Origin: Ctena decussata
Lineage: Eukaryota > Mollusca > Bivalvia > Lucinida > Lucinidae
Reading direction: 5' to 3'
Assembly (NCBI GenBank): GCA_963989385.1
Contig: OZ022508.1
Location: forward strand, 50,569,087 to 50,633,086
DNA length: 64,000 bases
The notes below the pieces were generated by a model that had not been told where the DNA came from, made no database searches, and saw only the letters and a program-made list of their open reading frames with translations. Position numbers and translations under genes: made by a program. Of the stretch, positions 32,570 through 43,972 are shown one piece after another (position 1 is the first letter of the stretch; the number at the start of each line of letters is the position of its first letter).

Positions 32570-34907
32570 TAGTTCTGATTCTTGCAGCATAACTTTATTA
32601 AGATTTGACCTAGTGACCTAGTTTTTGACTGACATGACTCAGTTTCAAACCAGACCTAGAGTTTAAGGAGATAAACATTCTGACAAAGACTCATGAAGAT
32701 TGGATCAAAACTGTGCCCTCTAGGGTGTACACAAAGTTTTTCTAAGATTTGACCTAGTGACCTAGTTTTTGACCTAACACGACCCAGTTTCAAACCTGGC
32801 CTGGATATTGTGAGGATAAACATTCTGACAAAGTTTCATGAAGATTGGATCAAAACTGTGCCCTCTACAGCGTACACAAGGTCTTTATATATTTGACCTA
32901 GTGACCTAGTTTTTGACCCAACATGACTTACTTTCAATCTTGGCCTAGATATTGTGACGATTAACATTCTGACAGAGTATCAAAAAGATTGGATCAAAAC
33001 TGTGCCCTCCAAAGCATACACAAGGTTATTCTAAGATTTAATCTAGCAACCTAGTTTTTGACCCGACTTGACCCAGTTTCAAATTTATCCTAGATATTCT
33101 GAGGATAAACATTCTGACAAAGTTTCATTAGGTTTGGATCAAAAATGTGCCCGCTAGAGCATACACAATGTTTTTTTTCTAATATTTGACCTAGTGACCT
33201 ACTTTTGACCCGACATAACCCAGTTTCATACTTGACCTGGATGTTGTTAGGATAAACATTCTGACAAAGTTTCATTAAGATTGGGTTAAAACTGTGCCCT
33301 CTAGAGCGTACACAAGGTCGTTCTTATATTTGACCCTGTGACCATATTTTTGACCCAATTTGACCCACTTTTAAACTTGTCCTAGATTTCATAAAGATAA
33401 ACATTCTAACAGAGCTTCATGAAGACTGGATCAAAACAGAACCTTCTAGGGTGTACACAAAAGTTTTTCTAAGATTTGACCTAGTGACCTAGTTTTTGAC
33501 CCAACATGACCCAGTTTCAAACTTGGCCTGCATATTGTGAGGATAAAAATTCTGACATAGTATCATGAAGATTGGATCAAATCTGTGCCCTCTGGAGTGT
33601 ACACAAGGTTGTTATTATAATTGACCTAGTGACCTAGTTTTTGACCCGACACAACCTACTTTCAAAGTTCCCCGAGATATTGTGATGATAAATATTCTGA
33701 CATAGTTTCAAAAAGATTGAATCAAAACTGTGTCCTCCAAAGCGTACACAAGGTTATCCTTAGATTTGAGCTAGTGACCTAGTTTTTGACCCAACATGAC
33801 CCAGTTTCAAACTTGCCTGGAAATTGTAAGGATAAACATTCTGACAAAGTTTCATGAAGATTGGATCAAAACTGGGACCTCTAGAGCGTACACAAGGTTT
33901 TTCAACTATTTGACCTAGTGACCTAGTTTTTGACCCGACATGACCGAGTTTCATACTTGTCCTGGATATTGTGAGGATAAACATTCTGACAAAGTTTCAT
34001 GAAGATTGGATCAAAACTGTGACCTCTAGAGCGTACACAAAGTTTTTCTAGTATTTGACCTAGTGACCTAGTTTTTGACCCAATATGACCAGTTTCGAAT
34101 ATGGCCTGGATATTGTGAGGATAAACATTCTGACAAAGTTTCATGAAGATTGGATCAAAACAGTGACCTCTAGAGCGTACACAAGTTTTTGTCTAATATT
34201 TGACCTAGTGACCTAGTTTTTGAACTGACATGACCCCGTCTCAAAATTATCCTAGATTTTATGGAGAAAACAATACTGAAAATGTTTCATGAAGATTGGA
34301 TCGAAACTGTGACCTCTAGAGCATACACAAGGTTTTTCTAATATTTGACCTAGTGACCTAGTTTTTTACCCAACATGACCAAGTTTCGACCTTGGCCTGG
34401 GTATTGTGAGGATGAATATTCTGACAAAGTTTCATGAAAATTGAATCAAAACTGTGCCCTCTAGAGCGAACACAAGGTTTTTCTAATATTTGACCTAGTG
34501 ACCTTGTTTTGACCCAACATGACCCAGTTTCAAACCTGTCCTGGATATTTTGAGGATAAACATTCTGACAAAGTTTCATGAAGATTGGATTAAAACTGGG
34601 ACCTCTAGAGCATACACACGGTTTTTCTAATATTTGACCTAGTGACCTAGTTTTTGATCCGGCATGTCCCAGTTTCGAACCTGGCCTGGAGATTATGAAG
34701 ATAAACATTCTGACTAAGCTTCATGAAGATTGAATCAAAACTGTGACCTCTAGAGCGTACTAAAAGTTTTTCTAATATTTGACCTAGTGACCTAGTTTTT
34801 GATCCGACATGACCCCGTTTCGAACTTGGCCTAGATTTTATAGAGATAAACATTCTGACAAAGTTTCATGAAGATTGGATCAAAACTGTGTCCTCTAGAG
34901 TGTACAC
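32570..34907. repeat. ~145-bp tandem array, ~16 units
   Basis: Unit anchors every 143-147 bp from 32607 to 34781. Shared phrases: TTTGACCTAGTGACCTAG, TTTTTGACCCGACATGACC, GATAAACATTCTGACAAAG, TTTCATGAAGATTGGATCAA and CTCTAGAGCGTACACAAG. Frames read through several units only because the unit length keeps some of them open. Confidence 0.93.
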
Positions 34908-34937
34908 AAGCAAAAGTTGACAGACGTCCAGACGGAC

Positions 34938-34961
34938 GGACGGACGTCCGGACGTCCGTCC
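34938..34961. repeat. Perfect 24-bp palindrome in the GACGG microsatellite
   Basis: Self-complementary over all 24 bases, centred between 34949 and 34950, CpG-rich. Confidence 0.85.
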
Positions 34962-35036
34962 ACACGTACGACGGACGACGGACATCACAGTATCCTAAAA
35001 GCTTACCCTGAGCACTTCGCGCTCAGGTGAGCTAAT

Positions 35037-36235
35037 AAGAAAACGCATTGTTGACATGGACGTTGTCGATGACGTTACGTGTACGCACCAAAGTGTTATT
35101 AAGGTAATACAGGTGTGGTCCTACGATTTACACGACGTTATCCACTGAATAATTACGATGTCATATGATAAAAGAATTTGTAGTAAAATTGCACTTTCGG
35201 CCATTTTGGAAACAAGTTTTGCCTCTAATGTCCGTTAAATACATGAAAACAAATAATGTAGAACATTACAATCTAACATTTTCTCTATAGACTATGCTAG
35301 TCTGGTGAAGACGAAGTAAAATTTGGTGATGTTTTGGACACACTTTTGAAAAGGGTCGAAAATTGTCATTGTAATACAGTGGTCTTAACTTTTAGCTCTA
35401 TGTATCCAAAACAACTGCTGAGTTCCAAAATTTCAGCATCTTTTGTTAACTTTATGACATCGGATAAGACCACTGATGACAAACTTTTGGACATATCTGA
35501 AGTCCCATGCACGTTATACCAGCTTGCTTAGTTCACCAGTTAATTCGTCTTTTACTTCAGAATAGTAGAGGAATCCGGGATAAGACGTTTAGAAAACGTT
35601 CATCGTAGTCGTTATTGAATAGCTTCCGTAATTATCCTAAATGTCGGAACAATGCACCAAACTATGCATATTCCTGGAAAATCTGTTTAGCCACAATCTT
35701 GCAGGTAGATTGGCAAACAGTGCATACCCTGAGCGAAGCAGTCTGATCTGGGTCTACAGCGTTTTCACAAGCATTTATATTTTGTCCAATGTTTAGGGTC
35801 GGTACGGTAAATAAGTTCACTACAGTACATATTGTACTTTTGACAGTATACCTTTTCTTTATTACATGTATAACGTGACCAGTAATGGGTATCTGACACT
35901 CGTCGGAAGGTGCACGCAAACTTATCATACCGCGCCAAGCATACACATTTTGGCAGGTTAGTCCGGTCATTTGTTGTAGGTATTCTCCAGCAAGCGGATC
36001 CAGCAAACGCCTGATCCAAGGTCGTGAGAAATCGTGACGAGCATGCAGCGTACCTCAAACGCGCTGAATGCAATGTAATGTATATGACGCTTTTGTCACG
36101 TCACGTATAAATGTCTTTTTTATTTTACTCTGTAAAAAAGTCAAACCGATATTGTCTTTTCCGACGATTTTTAGTTTGCAGGAGAACTTGTTATATTCTT
36201 ATAAAACTTACAAAAATTGAGCATTTAGAAAAGCC
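35037..36235. other. No gene seen
   Basis: Overlapping minus-strand frames at 35660-36070 do not resemble a known family. Confidence 0.35.
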
Positions 36236-36788
36236 CAAATAATAACTATTGACAATCACTTGTCCTCCCACCCTCACTCGCTCAAGCGCTTGCTTCCTTT
36301 CTCCATCTTGATGCGTTTGCTTCCTTTATCCACTCTTGAGGCGTTTGCTTCGCCCTTCACTCGCTCCCCCACTCCCTTATTCTGTTGTTTCACCCCCTTA
36401 CTCCCTCGTACGATGGTCTTCCTCCCTCACTCAATCACTCACTCACTGGCTTTACCCTTACACAATTTCTAAAGCCTTGCTTTCTGGCTGTCTTTCCCCC
36501 ATATTGACTCACCCGCTCATTGCTTGCTTCATCTGTCACTCATTCGCTCATTGCTTGCTTCATCTGTCACTCATTCGCTCAATTTCTTGCTCCCTCCCGT
36601 CCCCTGACCCTCACTCACTCACTCACTCACTCACTCACACATACACACATTCATCACTCATCCATTCATCCTTCATTCCCTCACTCATCCTTCGCAAATT
36701 CACTCACTTGTTTCTCCCTCTCTCTTTCACTCACGCACTCTTTCTGTAACTTTCTCGCTTGCTTTGTTTCACAATTACTGACTCATCC

Positions 36789-36831
<43 letters not shown>

Positions 36832-37300
36832 GTGCACGCGCGCGCGCTTGCTTTCTCTTTTCCTCCCTCATTCATGCGGTCGCTCGCTTGCGTCCTTTCT
36901 TTTTTCACTTGCTCGCTGGTACTCTTGCGCTCTCCCTCAGTCTGTAATTCACTCAGTTTCTACTTCGCCCGCTTCCTCTATCCATCCTCACTCACTCAAT
37001 CACTCTCACACAAATACTCGCTTTCCCCTTAATCACTCCCTCGCTTTCTTCCACTCTCACTCTTCCACTCCATTGCTCACTTGCTTGCTAACACCCATCC
37101 TCCCTCTCTTACTCACTTTCACACTCGCTTTCTCACTCAGTTTAACACTTATGACTCTCTTCTTGCCTCATTCACCGACTCATTTACATTTGCTTGCATA
37201 TTCCCTGCCTCACTCGCTCGATTGCTTCTTCACTCATTCGCTCACTGACTCTCTAAATGACTGACTGACTGACTACTGACTGACTGACTACTGATTGACT
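36236..37300. repeat. CACTC/CTTGC-rich low-complexity tract
   Basis: About 1 kb of pyrimidine-rich sequence built from degenerate (CACT)n, CTCGCTTGC and TCACTCAT words, with pure ACTC repeats at about 36610-36640 and (CA)n at 36791-36826. Ser/His/Leu-rich frames here are by-products of the repeat. Confidence 0.85.
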
Positions 37301-37488
37301 GACTGCCACATGCTTACATGCAAACGTCATCATTTGCAAAGACAAAACTCGCCATTAAATCGAACTTGTAAAGCACAGCAAGAATATGTAGAGCACGTGA
37401 TTCATTTGTTTAAGAATTTTAAAATCTTAGGGACTTTGTTTAGACATCAAAAAAGACATTTAGCATTCATTGCCAATTTATGTGCTGT

Positions 37489-37745
37489 TGGAAGGTAAAG
37501 GTAGAAGTTTTTCATAGCCTAGTAGCCGTAGGGGCATCGGTGTTAGTGTCTCACTGTGTCTTGGGCACAGCATATGAAAGGCGGAGCGCATCCCTTCCCT
37601 GCTTCGGGGCAGATACCCAGTTACTGCTGGGTTGACAGTTTTCCAGTCGTCGGATGGCAAAATCCGGACGCAATCTCATGACTTTCCGGCGATGTTCTTG
37701 CACCATAACCGAGCGTCTCTAGCTGCTCGACCACGGCGCCTCTCC
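37489..37745 (-). mobile_element. tRNA-derived SINE family 2, diverged copy
   Basis: Minus strand starts GGCGCCGTGGTCGAGCAG and runs to the AAGGTAAAGG-type tail (plus-strand left end). Possible target duplication ATGTGCTGT / ATGTGATGT at 37480-37488 and 37746-37754, one mismatch. More diverged than the copy at 29471. Confidence 0.82.
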
Positions 37746-37872
37746 ATGTGATGTACTTGCACTAGAAATAGCAGTGTTTTTTTTTTTTCGATTAGACTAT
37801 ACACTTCTAGAATTCTCCCGATTAGACTGGTATCTGCTGCAACATGTACTTTCAGATGTGCCAGGGTGGAAG

Positions 37873-38015
37873 CCGGACGTTTCGGACCCAAGATGTTTCG
37901 GACCCAAGACGTTTCGGACCCAAATATTTGAGACGATTCGGACCCAGACCTTTTCGGACCCAAGACGTTTCGGACCCAGGGACGTTTCGGACCCAATATT
38001 TTTCGGACCCTGGTT
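37873..38015. repeat. Minisatellite of GACGTTTCGGACCCAA
   Basis: Eight copies of TTCGGACCC (one ending CCCT) spaced about 15-25 bp apart. The repeat makes a Gly-Pro-rich frame possible on both strands; no support for a gene. Confidence 0.88.
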
Positions 38016-38204
38016 AGCGGACGACCGTGCTGAAATAATCTGCAACAACCAGTTATCTCAATTATCGACGACACGTGGATAATTATGCAACTGGCCCATC
38101 CTGATAAGGAAACGATCACACTTCTTGTGCAAACCATTGCCAGTTTACCTGTTTGATCAGTAAATTGCACACGGGTCGAAATATTTGTTTTGTAATCCTA
38201 TTTT

Positions 38205-38347
38205 GGCGGAGCTCCTAAAGCTCAGTGGGTTAAACGCTTGCCTTCTGATCTAGCGGTCCCGATTTCGACTACCGGAAGCGGAAATCTTTTCAATCGTACC
38301 GAGGATCGATTGCACACAGCCTTTTATTATCACCCTTCTATCGTCCT
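38205..38347 (+). mobile_element. tRNA-derived SINE family 1, diverged, 3' end displaced
   Basis: AAAGCTCAGTGGGTTAAACG (A box), a decayed B box, CTTTTATTATCACC and ATCGTCCTGAAATACTG. The palindromic MITE at 38348 begins where the SINE tail should continue. Confidence 0.78.
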
Positions 38348-38495
38348 GAAATACTGATCAAAAACCGTTAGAAAACAGCGTTTTCGATAGCGAATTGGCG
38401 ACAATTTTCAATCGAAAACGCTGTTTCTAATGTTTTTTGATCCGCGTTAATCGATTCTTTAGAGCGTTTTCGATTGCCGCCTACCCGGTATGATT
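38348..38495. mobile_element. Palindromic MITE, 5'-shortened copy
   Basis: GATCAAAAACCGTTAGAAAA, then AAACAGCGTTTTCGAT paired with ATCGAAAACGCTGTTT, then the outer arm CGATTGCCGCCTACCCGGT. The left outer arm present in the copy at 43800 is missing. Confidence 0.7.
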
Positions 38496-39097
38496 ATATT
38501 ATCATATTTAAATACTGGGTTTTATTCATAAATATAGTTTGAATTCAAAGACAAGTTAAAAACAATTAATGCAAATTAACAAAATCATGAGCTGTTAAAG
38601 AAATTGATATTAGATTTCGCAATTATGCGATGATACCAACATAATCTTCTCGTTTTCGCACGTAATTGTTACCGCAATCGATTTTATTTGAACCGACACA
38701 CGATCTCCTCTAGAGACATGGGGGGAGAGAGAGAGTTGTCATTTGTTTATATATAATTCTTATATATAGCTTAGCAAAGCGGTGACTGTAATTCTGTAAT
38801 TCTTTAAGGAGATACCAGTATCAAACTTTTATTAAGAATCCTTCTAGATCATCTTTTCCAAACACAGTGAATTTGTATTTTGGTATGGAACGGTTATTTT
38901 TGTATACTCTTTCTTTTACATTTCGGAAAGTTTTTCGGCCTTTCTTTTTTTTTTTCCATGTCCTGTTTGTTCGATCTTTTTATTTTTATTTTACAAAGTC
39001 CTGTGAAATTTGATCTCTTTCCTTATCATTGGTTTCATTAATTTATAAACTGCATAAAATAAATTACCATTCTAATTGCATTTGAAAGACTAAAATA
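38496..39097. other. No gene seen
   Basis: AT-rich, homopolymer T tracts. Confidence 0.4.
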
Positions 39098-39099
39098 TA

Positions 39100-39998
39100 C
39101 TGAACAAAAAAAGAAACGTTACATAGATAATTCATGAATTTTAAGCGAAACAACACTATTTTCGAATAATGCTACGTTATTCTCCAACGTGTCAGACGTC
39201 AGACACCCTTATGAACTAATCGGTAAATTGTCGCAGAATTATTCCACTTTGACTGAAAATACCACAGACAATGTGAAACGCTCGATGCGCATGCGCCAGC
39301 GCTTAAATTTTTGCACTTTCGGATTTGCCTTGTAACCGCCAATAAGAAACCATATGAACCGTATGACACTTAACCAGCAGCTCAAAGAAATAAGATGTTA
39401 AAGATAATGTGTCTTTGAAATTGTCTACCTTGCAATTAAAAGTATAGCAAATCATTTACTCTGATTTACCAGTACGTTTTAATAAAATTTTCAAGTTTAA
39501 TTCATAGATCTTATTCCAGCTTCTCCAGACAATGGTTCATGATGAAAAAGTTTGATCAAACTGGTAAATTGTCCGTGGTATATCACCTTGCATTGTCTAT
39601 GGGCGTTTCAGTGCATAGCATGAAAGTCAGAATCAAGTGTCATGAAAAGCGATGTTCCAAGCCTTGTGCTTCACTGATCAAACCCTTTGGAAGCGGCGAT
39701 GGGACCGTTTTCGTAACAGCTAATAAACATCTCAGAAGTAACTTGCTCACATGGGCTGACAACTTGAGTGAAACACGGGTCTTCAAAAGGCACCTTAAAA
39801 TAGCAATTTCAAATTCTGACCCCTCATTGAATCGAACTGATCTGGAGACATTAATCTCGCACCTTATGTTGTGATATTCATTTTATTAAATACTGATACG
39901 TTTTGGCAATTTTATATAAAATAAAATTGGCAAAGTCTTAATTCAGTTCAAAGACAATGTGCATTGAATGTGCATGTAACGTTTCTTTTTTTGTTCAG
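39100..39998. mobile_element. TA-flanked MITE (CTGAAC-type TIR), copy 2
   Basis: TIR CTGAACAAAAAAAGAAACGT, inverted at 39970-39998, TA on both outer sides. 899 bp. Interior similar to the copy at 41543 throughout, including the stretch from ATGAAAAAGTTTGATCAAA; the 111-codon frame at 39539 is not kept in the other copy, so it is probably not a gene. Confidence 0.85.
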
Positions 39999-40000
39999 TA

Positions 40001-40999
40001 TATAAATACAATATTTTAGTATAACAAACCAACATAATTAAAGACGCCCTATCTTGCTCATGAGTACTTGTTTATTACTCATCGATAAATATCACACCTA
40101 AAGTTATCGTGTATATTCATAACCGATGTCGCGTGCCCTTATTTAATCGATACCGCTGCTTACCTTCTTTCAGATAGATAGACAGAGGAACGATCGGGCG
40201 GATAGATAGATAGATAGATAGATAGATAAAACTGAAATTTCGTTAAATTAATGAACCTGAAGATAAATAGCTCAATTTTAATTTAACTTTAGTTATTGCA
40301 ACTCGCTTTTAAGTTTCACGTTTTATTTTTATTATTATTATTTGCTGTAATATATTGCTTTCATGGTATCATTGTCAGTTTGGAAGTTAATTTACCCAAC
40401 ACTGGCATGATTTTTGAATTCGATTTGCGAAATTAGAAAACTTGAAGCTGATACGCATATCATATCCGTTTTATATATCATATCCGTTTTATCCATCTCA
40501 AATTATGAAAGCATTGCAGTTACGTGCACCAACAATCTTTATCAAGGAAACTCATGGACCAAGACTCAGTATTGATGGTAGATATGAGCTTTAACTCTTC
40601 CAGGTGTATTCATGGCCCAAGTTTCATGACTCTAGCCCTTACAGTTCTTGACAAATGGGCCTAATTGCGAAAATTTGACAAAAAATTGCAAAGTCGGTGA
40701 AACGTAAAAAGTAGGCAAAGACTTAGTATTGATTGTAGCTTTACCTTTACTCTTCCAGGTGTATGCACGGCCCAAGTTTCATGGGTCTATCCCTTTTCGT
40801 TTTTTGAGAAATGGACCTAAACGCGATAAAGGTGTCTAGGGACCGAGATGGTTGGGGCCGAAGTGTCCTGTAACCTATTTTTGTATGTTACGGCTGAATT
40901 ATTTAATTCTATTGTCCAATTCTTATAACGATGTTCTCCAGGAACACAAGGTCAACGGTGATTTCCAGACCTTGATTTTTCAAGATGTTTTTCGGCATT
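40001..40999. other. No gene; (GATA)n at 40201-40228
   Basis: Seven GATA units near 40201. From 40540 to 40840, two related phrases (GGCCCAAGTTTCATG) about 150 bp apart suggest a degenerate tandem repeat. Confidence 0.4.
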
Positions 41000-41233
41000 A
41001 ATTTTGAAAGCTTCTATTTGTTTAGGACGGATACCACGCTTGTATTTTCCAGTGCCGGGGCGTCCTACCTATTTGAATAATAGTAGGGCAAGGGCCTACT
41101 GTTCTTGCAGTAGGTGCGGGTGGGATCATCTGGACATTTTTCTCTCGTCTATCATTTCTCTCTTCTTTCTCCCTCTCTCTGGGAGACGGCCCGATATAGA
41201 CTGAAATACTGCCTCAAAGGGCCGTTAAACACT

Positions 41234-41275
<42 letters not shown>

Positions 41276-41276
41276 C
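41000..41276 (+). mobile_element. SINE-like element family 3 with (AATC)n tail
   Basis: Shares CTTGCAGTAGGTGCGGGTGG, CTCTTCTTTCTCCCTCTC, GGGAGACGGCCCGATATAGA and CTCAAAGGGCCGTTAAAC with 58385-58585. Ends in eleven or so AATC repeats at 41233-41276, which look like its 3' simple-repeat tail. The 5' limit is uncertain. Confidence 0.6.
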
Positions 41277-41540
41277 GAGTTTGCAAGGTTATTATATTGG
41301 CATATACAGAGAAACCTACATTAGAAGAATGCTTGAATGAGGTCATGAGGGTCGTTCAAAAAGTCATTGTCAGCAATGACGCAAAGGTTTGCAAGGGCTG
41401 TGGAAAGAATGAGTATTTTCAACCTTGATGAAGCTGCATAGAAGAATGTAGTTTCAGTCGACTCGGCGATATATCGATTTTCGGTTTAACTGACATGGTA
41501 GCATGTTCTCGCTCGCTCTTTCTGTCACCATGTCTTTATA
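41277..41540. other. No gene seen
   Basis: Short region between the SINE-like tail and the next MITE. Confidence 0.4.
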
Positions 41541-41542
41541 TA

Positions 41543-42471
41543 CTGAACAAAAAAAGAAACGCTACAAAGTTAATAAATGGATTTTAAGCTAAAGAACAAT
41601 ATTTCCAAAAATCGCTACGTTATTTTCTCTCTTGGGAGAACTCAGACAACCCTATGAACTGATCGGTTTTCGATTTGCATCAGTCGTTACAGAATTATTC
41701 CAATTTGACTGAAAACACCACAGACAATGTGAAACGCTTAATGCGCATGCGCAAGCGCTTATTTTTTTACACTTTCGGATTTGCCTTGTAACTGCCAAAA
41801 GAAACCCTATGCACCTTATGACGCCTAACCAGCAGCCCAAAGAAATAAGATGTTAAAGATTTTGTGTCTTTGAAATTGCCTCCCTTGCAATTAAACGTAT
41901 AGCAAATCATTTACTCCAATTAACCAGCACGTTCCAAGAAAGTTTTCAAGTTTAATCCATGGATCTTATTCCAGCTTCTCCAGACAAAGGTTCACGATGA
42001 AAAAGTTTGATCAAATTGGCTAATTGTTCATGAAATACCACCTTGCACTGTCTATGGGATTTTTAGTGCATAGCATGAAAGCCAGACTCAAGAGGCCTGA
42101 AAAGCGGTATTCAAAGCCTTGTGTTTCGTTGATCAAGCCTTTGCAAGCGGCGACTGGACCATTTTTCAACAGCTGGTGCCTTATAAAGATCTCAGAAGTG
42201 ACTGGCTTACATAGGCTGACAACTTGAGTGAAATACGGGTCTTTAAAAAGCACCTCAAAATAGCACTTTCAAATTCTGACCCCTCACTGACTCAAATTAA
42301 TCTGGAGACATTAATTTTGCAGTTTTTGTTGTGATATTTATTTTTCTGAACTCCGAATACTTTTTGTCAATTAATCACAAAATAAAATTGGCAAAAATCT
42401 TAATTCGGTTCAAGCAAACCGTGCAGTGAAAGTAATTGTAACGTTTCTTTTTTTTGTTCAGTATATATAAA
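41543..42471. mobile_element. TA-flanked MITE (CTGAAC-type TIR), copy 3
   Basis: TIR CTGAACAAAAAAAGAAACGC, inverted at 42441-42471, TA at both ends. 929 bp; same interior as copy 2 with many substitutions and small indels. Confidence 0.85.
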
Positions 42472-42473
42472 TT

Positions 42474-43797
42474 AGTTATATCCTCTTATGTCAGCTTAAG
42501 TTAAAGGAAGTGTAATGTTATGTTACAACTGCACATGCTCACATGGCCCAGGCATGCACAAATTCAAATGATAGTAGAATAAAATATTAAAAGAAACACC
42601 TTTACCATATGTTTATTCCCCACCTTTACCATATGTGAAAAGATACACGATTTTAACAAACATACCATGTCCAGCTTGTGCATATGAACAGCCGTTTTAA
42701 AAATCCGAATAAGCTTCGAATACTATGACTAGCCGGCTCATATTAAAAATTCATGTACCCTCTTGATACAATCAGTTTAAGTTAGTCTAGAGACATGATT
42801 TTTTTTTTTAAATCACTGTTAAAATGCCTTTATGGTACACAAGTCTATATATTGATGCCAAATATTTCAACTTTTGCTGCCTAAGGAAGTTGCAATAATT
42901 TGTCGAAAAATAGGCAAATATGCATTGATACTGTCAGAGGTCCTTTGCCATCTAGACGACCAGTGGTAAGCTAATACTACAGCAATGAATAATTCATGCC
43001 GCCCGGAAACTAAAATTTTGATAACAGATGACTCACAAATCTTGTTGCTCGACATATTACAATTATGTAACGTAACGTTACTGTTAGATTGCTTTTCAAA
43101 TATACACTATCCGATGTGTTTTATAGTTTGATGACACATAACATTGGCATTTCTTCATATTTACATATACAACAGTGTCGACTTAAGCGAATTACAGATA
43201 TGATTGAAAAATAAAATGCAGCTGATGTTGGCTTTTCTTGTCATTTTGTAGGTTAACTTCTTCAAAAACAAGATACATAGTTTCTGTCCCCATTTAATAT
43301 ATCCACTGCTAATTGCTGCCTAGCTTATCTAAGCTGGGCATGAATTAACGAAGACTGATGGAGCACGTATAAACTACAGTCCACCAATTCAGCGATTTAG
43401 CCTAATTCTGTTTTTTTTTTATCGTATAAACACGTAACATATTAATCGTGACTGCTGACGAGTTTTGAAAGACTTCGCTTTGTTTGTTTTTATACTACAA
43501 TATTGAAACAGTCATATATGTGACGCGTCATGACATTTTGGGTCCAAATGAGGTTTGACGTCATTCGAGAAAAACGCGCTCGAAACGTCACGACGTGACG
43601 TAGGCCGAGTTAATTTACGTCGCACCTGTTTAACGTCGTGGTAAAACACTTCTCGTATCATCGTATTAACGAGTATCTAGCTACAATAATTTGGGAAAAC
43701 AAACGCGTAGAAACTAAAATGATTTATTCAAAAAGGGCATCAGACCGGATACATGGCAAAAAATATATGGAATGTGTTCTCGCGGGATCTGTATTTC
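42474..43797. other. No gene; shares a repeat with 49535-49660
   Basis: 42615-42760 (CCATGTCCAGCTTGTGCATA, CTTCGAATACTATGACTAG) corresponds to CCGTGCCCAGCTTTGGCGCA, CTTCGAATACCATGACCAA at 49555. GACGT/ACGTC-rich sequence lies at 43560-43640. No coding sequence. Confidence 0.4.
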
Positions 43798-43799
43798 AC

Positions 43800-43972
43800 C
43801 ACACTGGATAGGCGGCAATCGAAAACGCTAATGCAGTCGACGAACGCGGATCAAAAACCGTTAGAAACAGCGCTTTTGACTGCAAATTGGTGCCAATTTG
43901 CAGTCAAAAGCGCTGTTTGATCCACGTTAATCGATTGTTTCGAGCGTTCTCGATTGCCGCCTACCCGGTGTG
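43800..43972. mobile_element. Palindromic MITE, near-complete copy
   Basis: Outer arms ACACTGGATAGGCGGCAATCG... and its inverse ending GATTGCCGCCTACCCGGTGT, ~60 bp each with mismatches. The core is a perfect 26-bp stem (43865-43890 with 43893-43918) around a 2-nt loop TG. Confidence 0.82.

Larger units (their letters stand above)
32117..35036. mobile_element. Pearl/Helentron-like element with a core tandem array
   Basis: Left end: AAGAGGGCCATGGTGGCCCT (perfect short hairpin), then ATCGCTCACCTGAGC. Right end: CCTGAGC-ACTTCGC-GCTCAGG hairpin followed by TGAGCTAA. GCTCAC and GAGC segments at the two ends are inverted. Between them: ~450 bp of unique sequence, ~16 tandem ~145-bp units, and a GACGG microsatellite (34930-34980). 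This order (flank, core repeats, ACGG-type microsatellite, palindromic end) matches the described bivalve pearl / Helentron-associated elements. A second GCTCAGGTGAGCTAA end occurs at 32384-32399, so a shorter element may be included. No protein. Confidence 0.7.

Noticed and set aside
33090..34853. Minus-strand frames reading MKLCQNVYP-type repeats as a repeat protein
   Set aside because: Each frame spans one or two tandem units and breaks at indels; the repeat is present in DNA regardless of frame.
32117..35036. Direct-repeat array as a CRISPR array
   Set aside because: Units are ~145 bp in tandem without spacers, in a eukaryotic genome.
36260..37264. Long Ser/His/Leu-rich frames
   Set aside because: Low-complexity CACTC repeats; open on several frames at once.
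37676..38170. 164-codon minus-strand frame and plus-strand counterpart
   Set aside because: Made of a SINE edge, the CGGACCC minisatellite and flanking DNA; open on both strands because of the repeat.
39539..39874. 111-codon frame in the TA-flanked MITE as a gene
   Set aside because: The sister copy at 41543 does not keep the frame and no family is recognisable.
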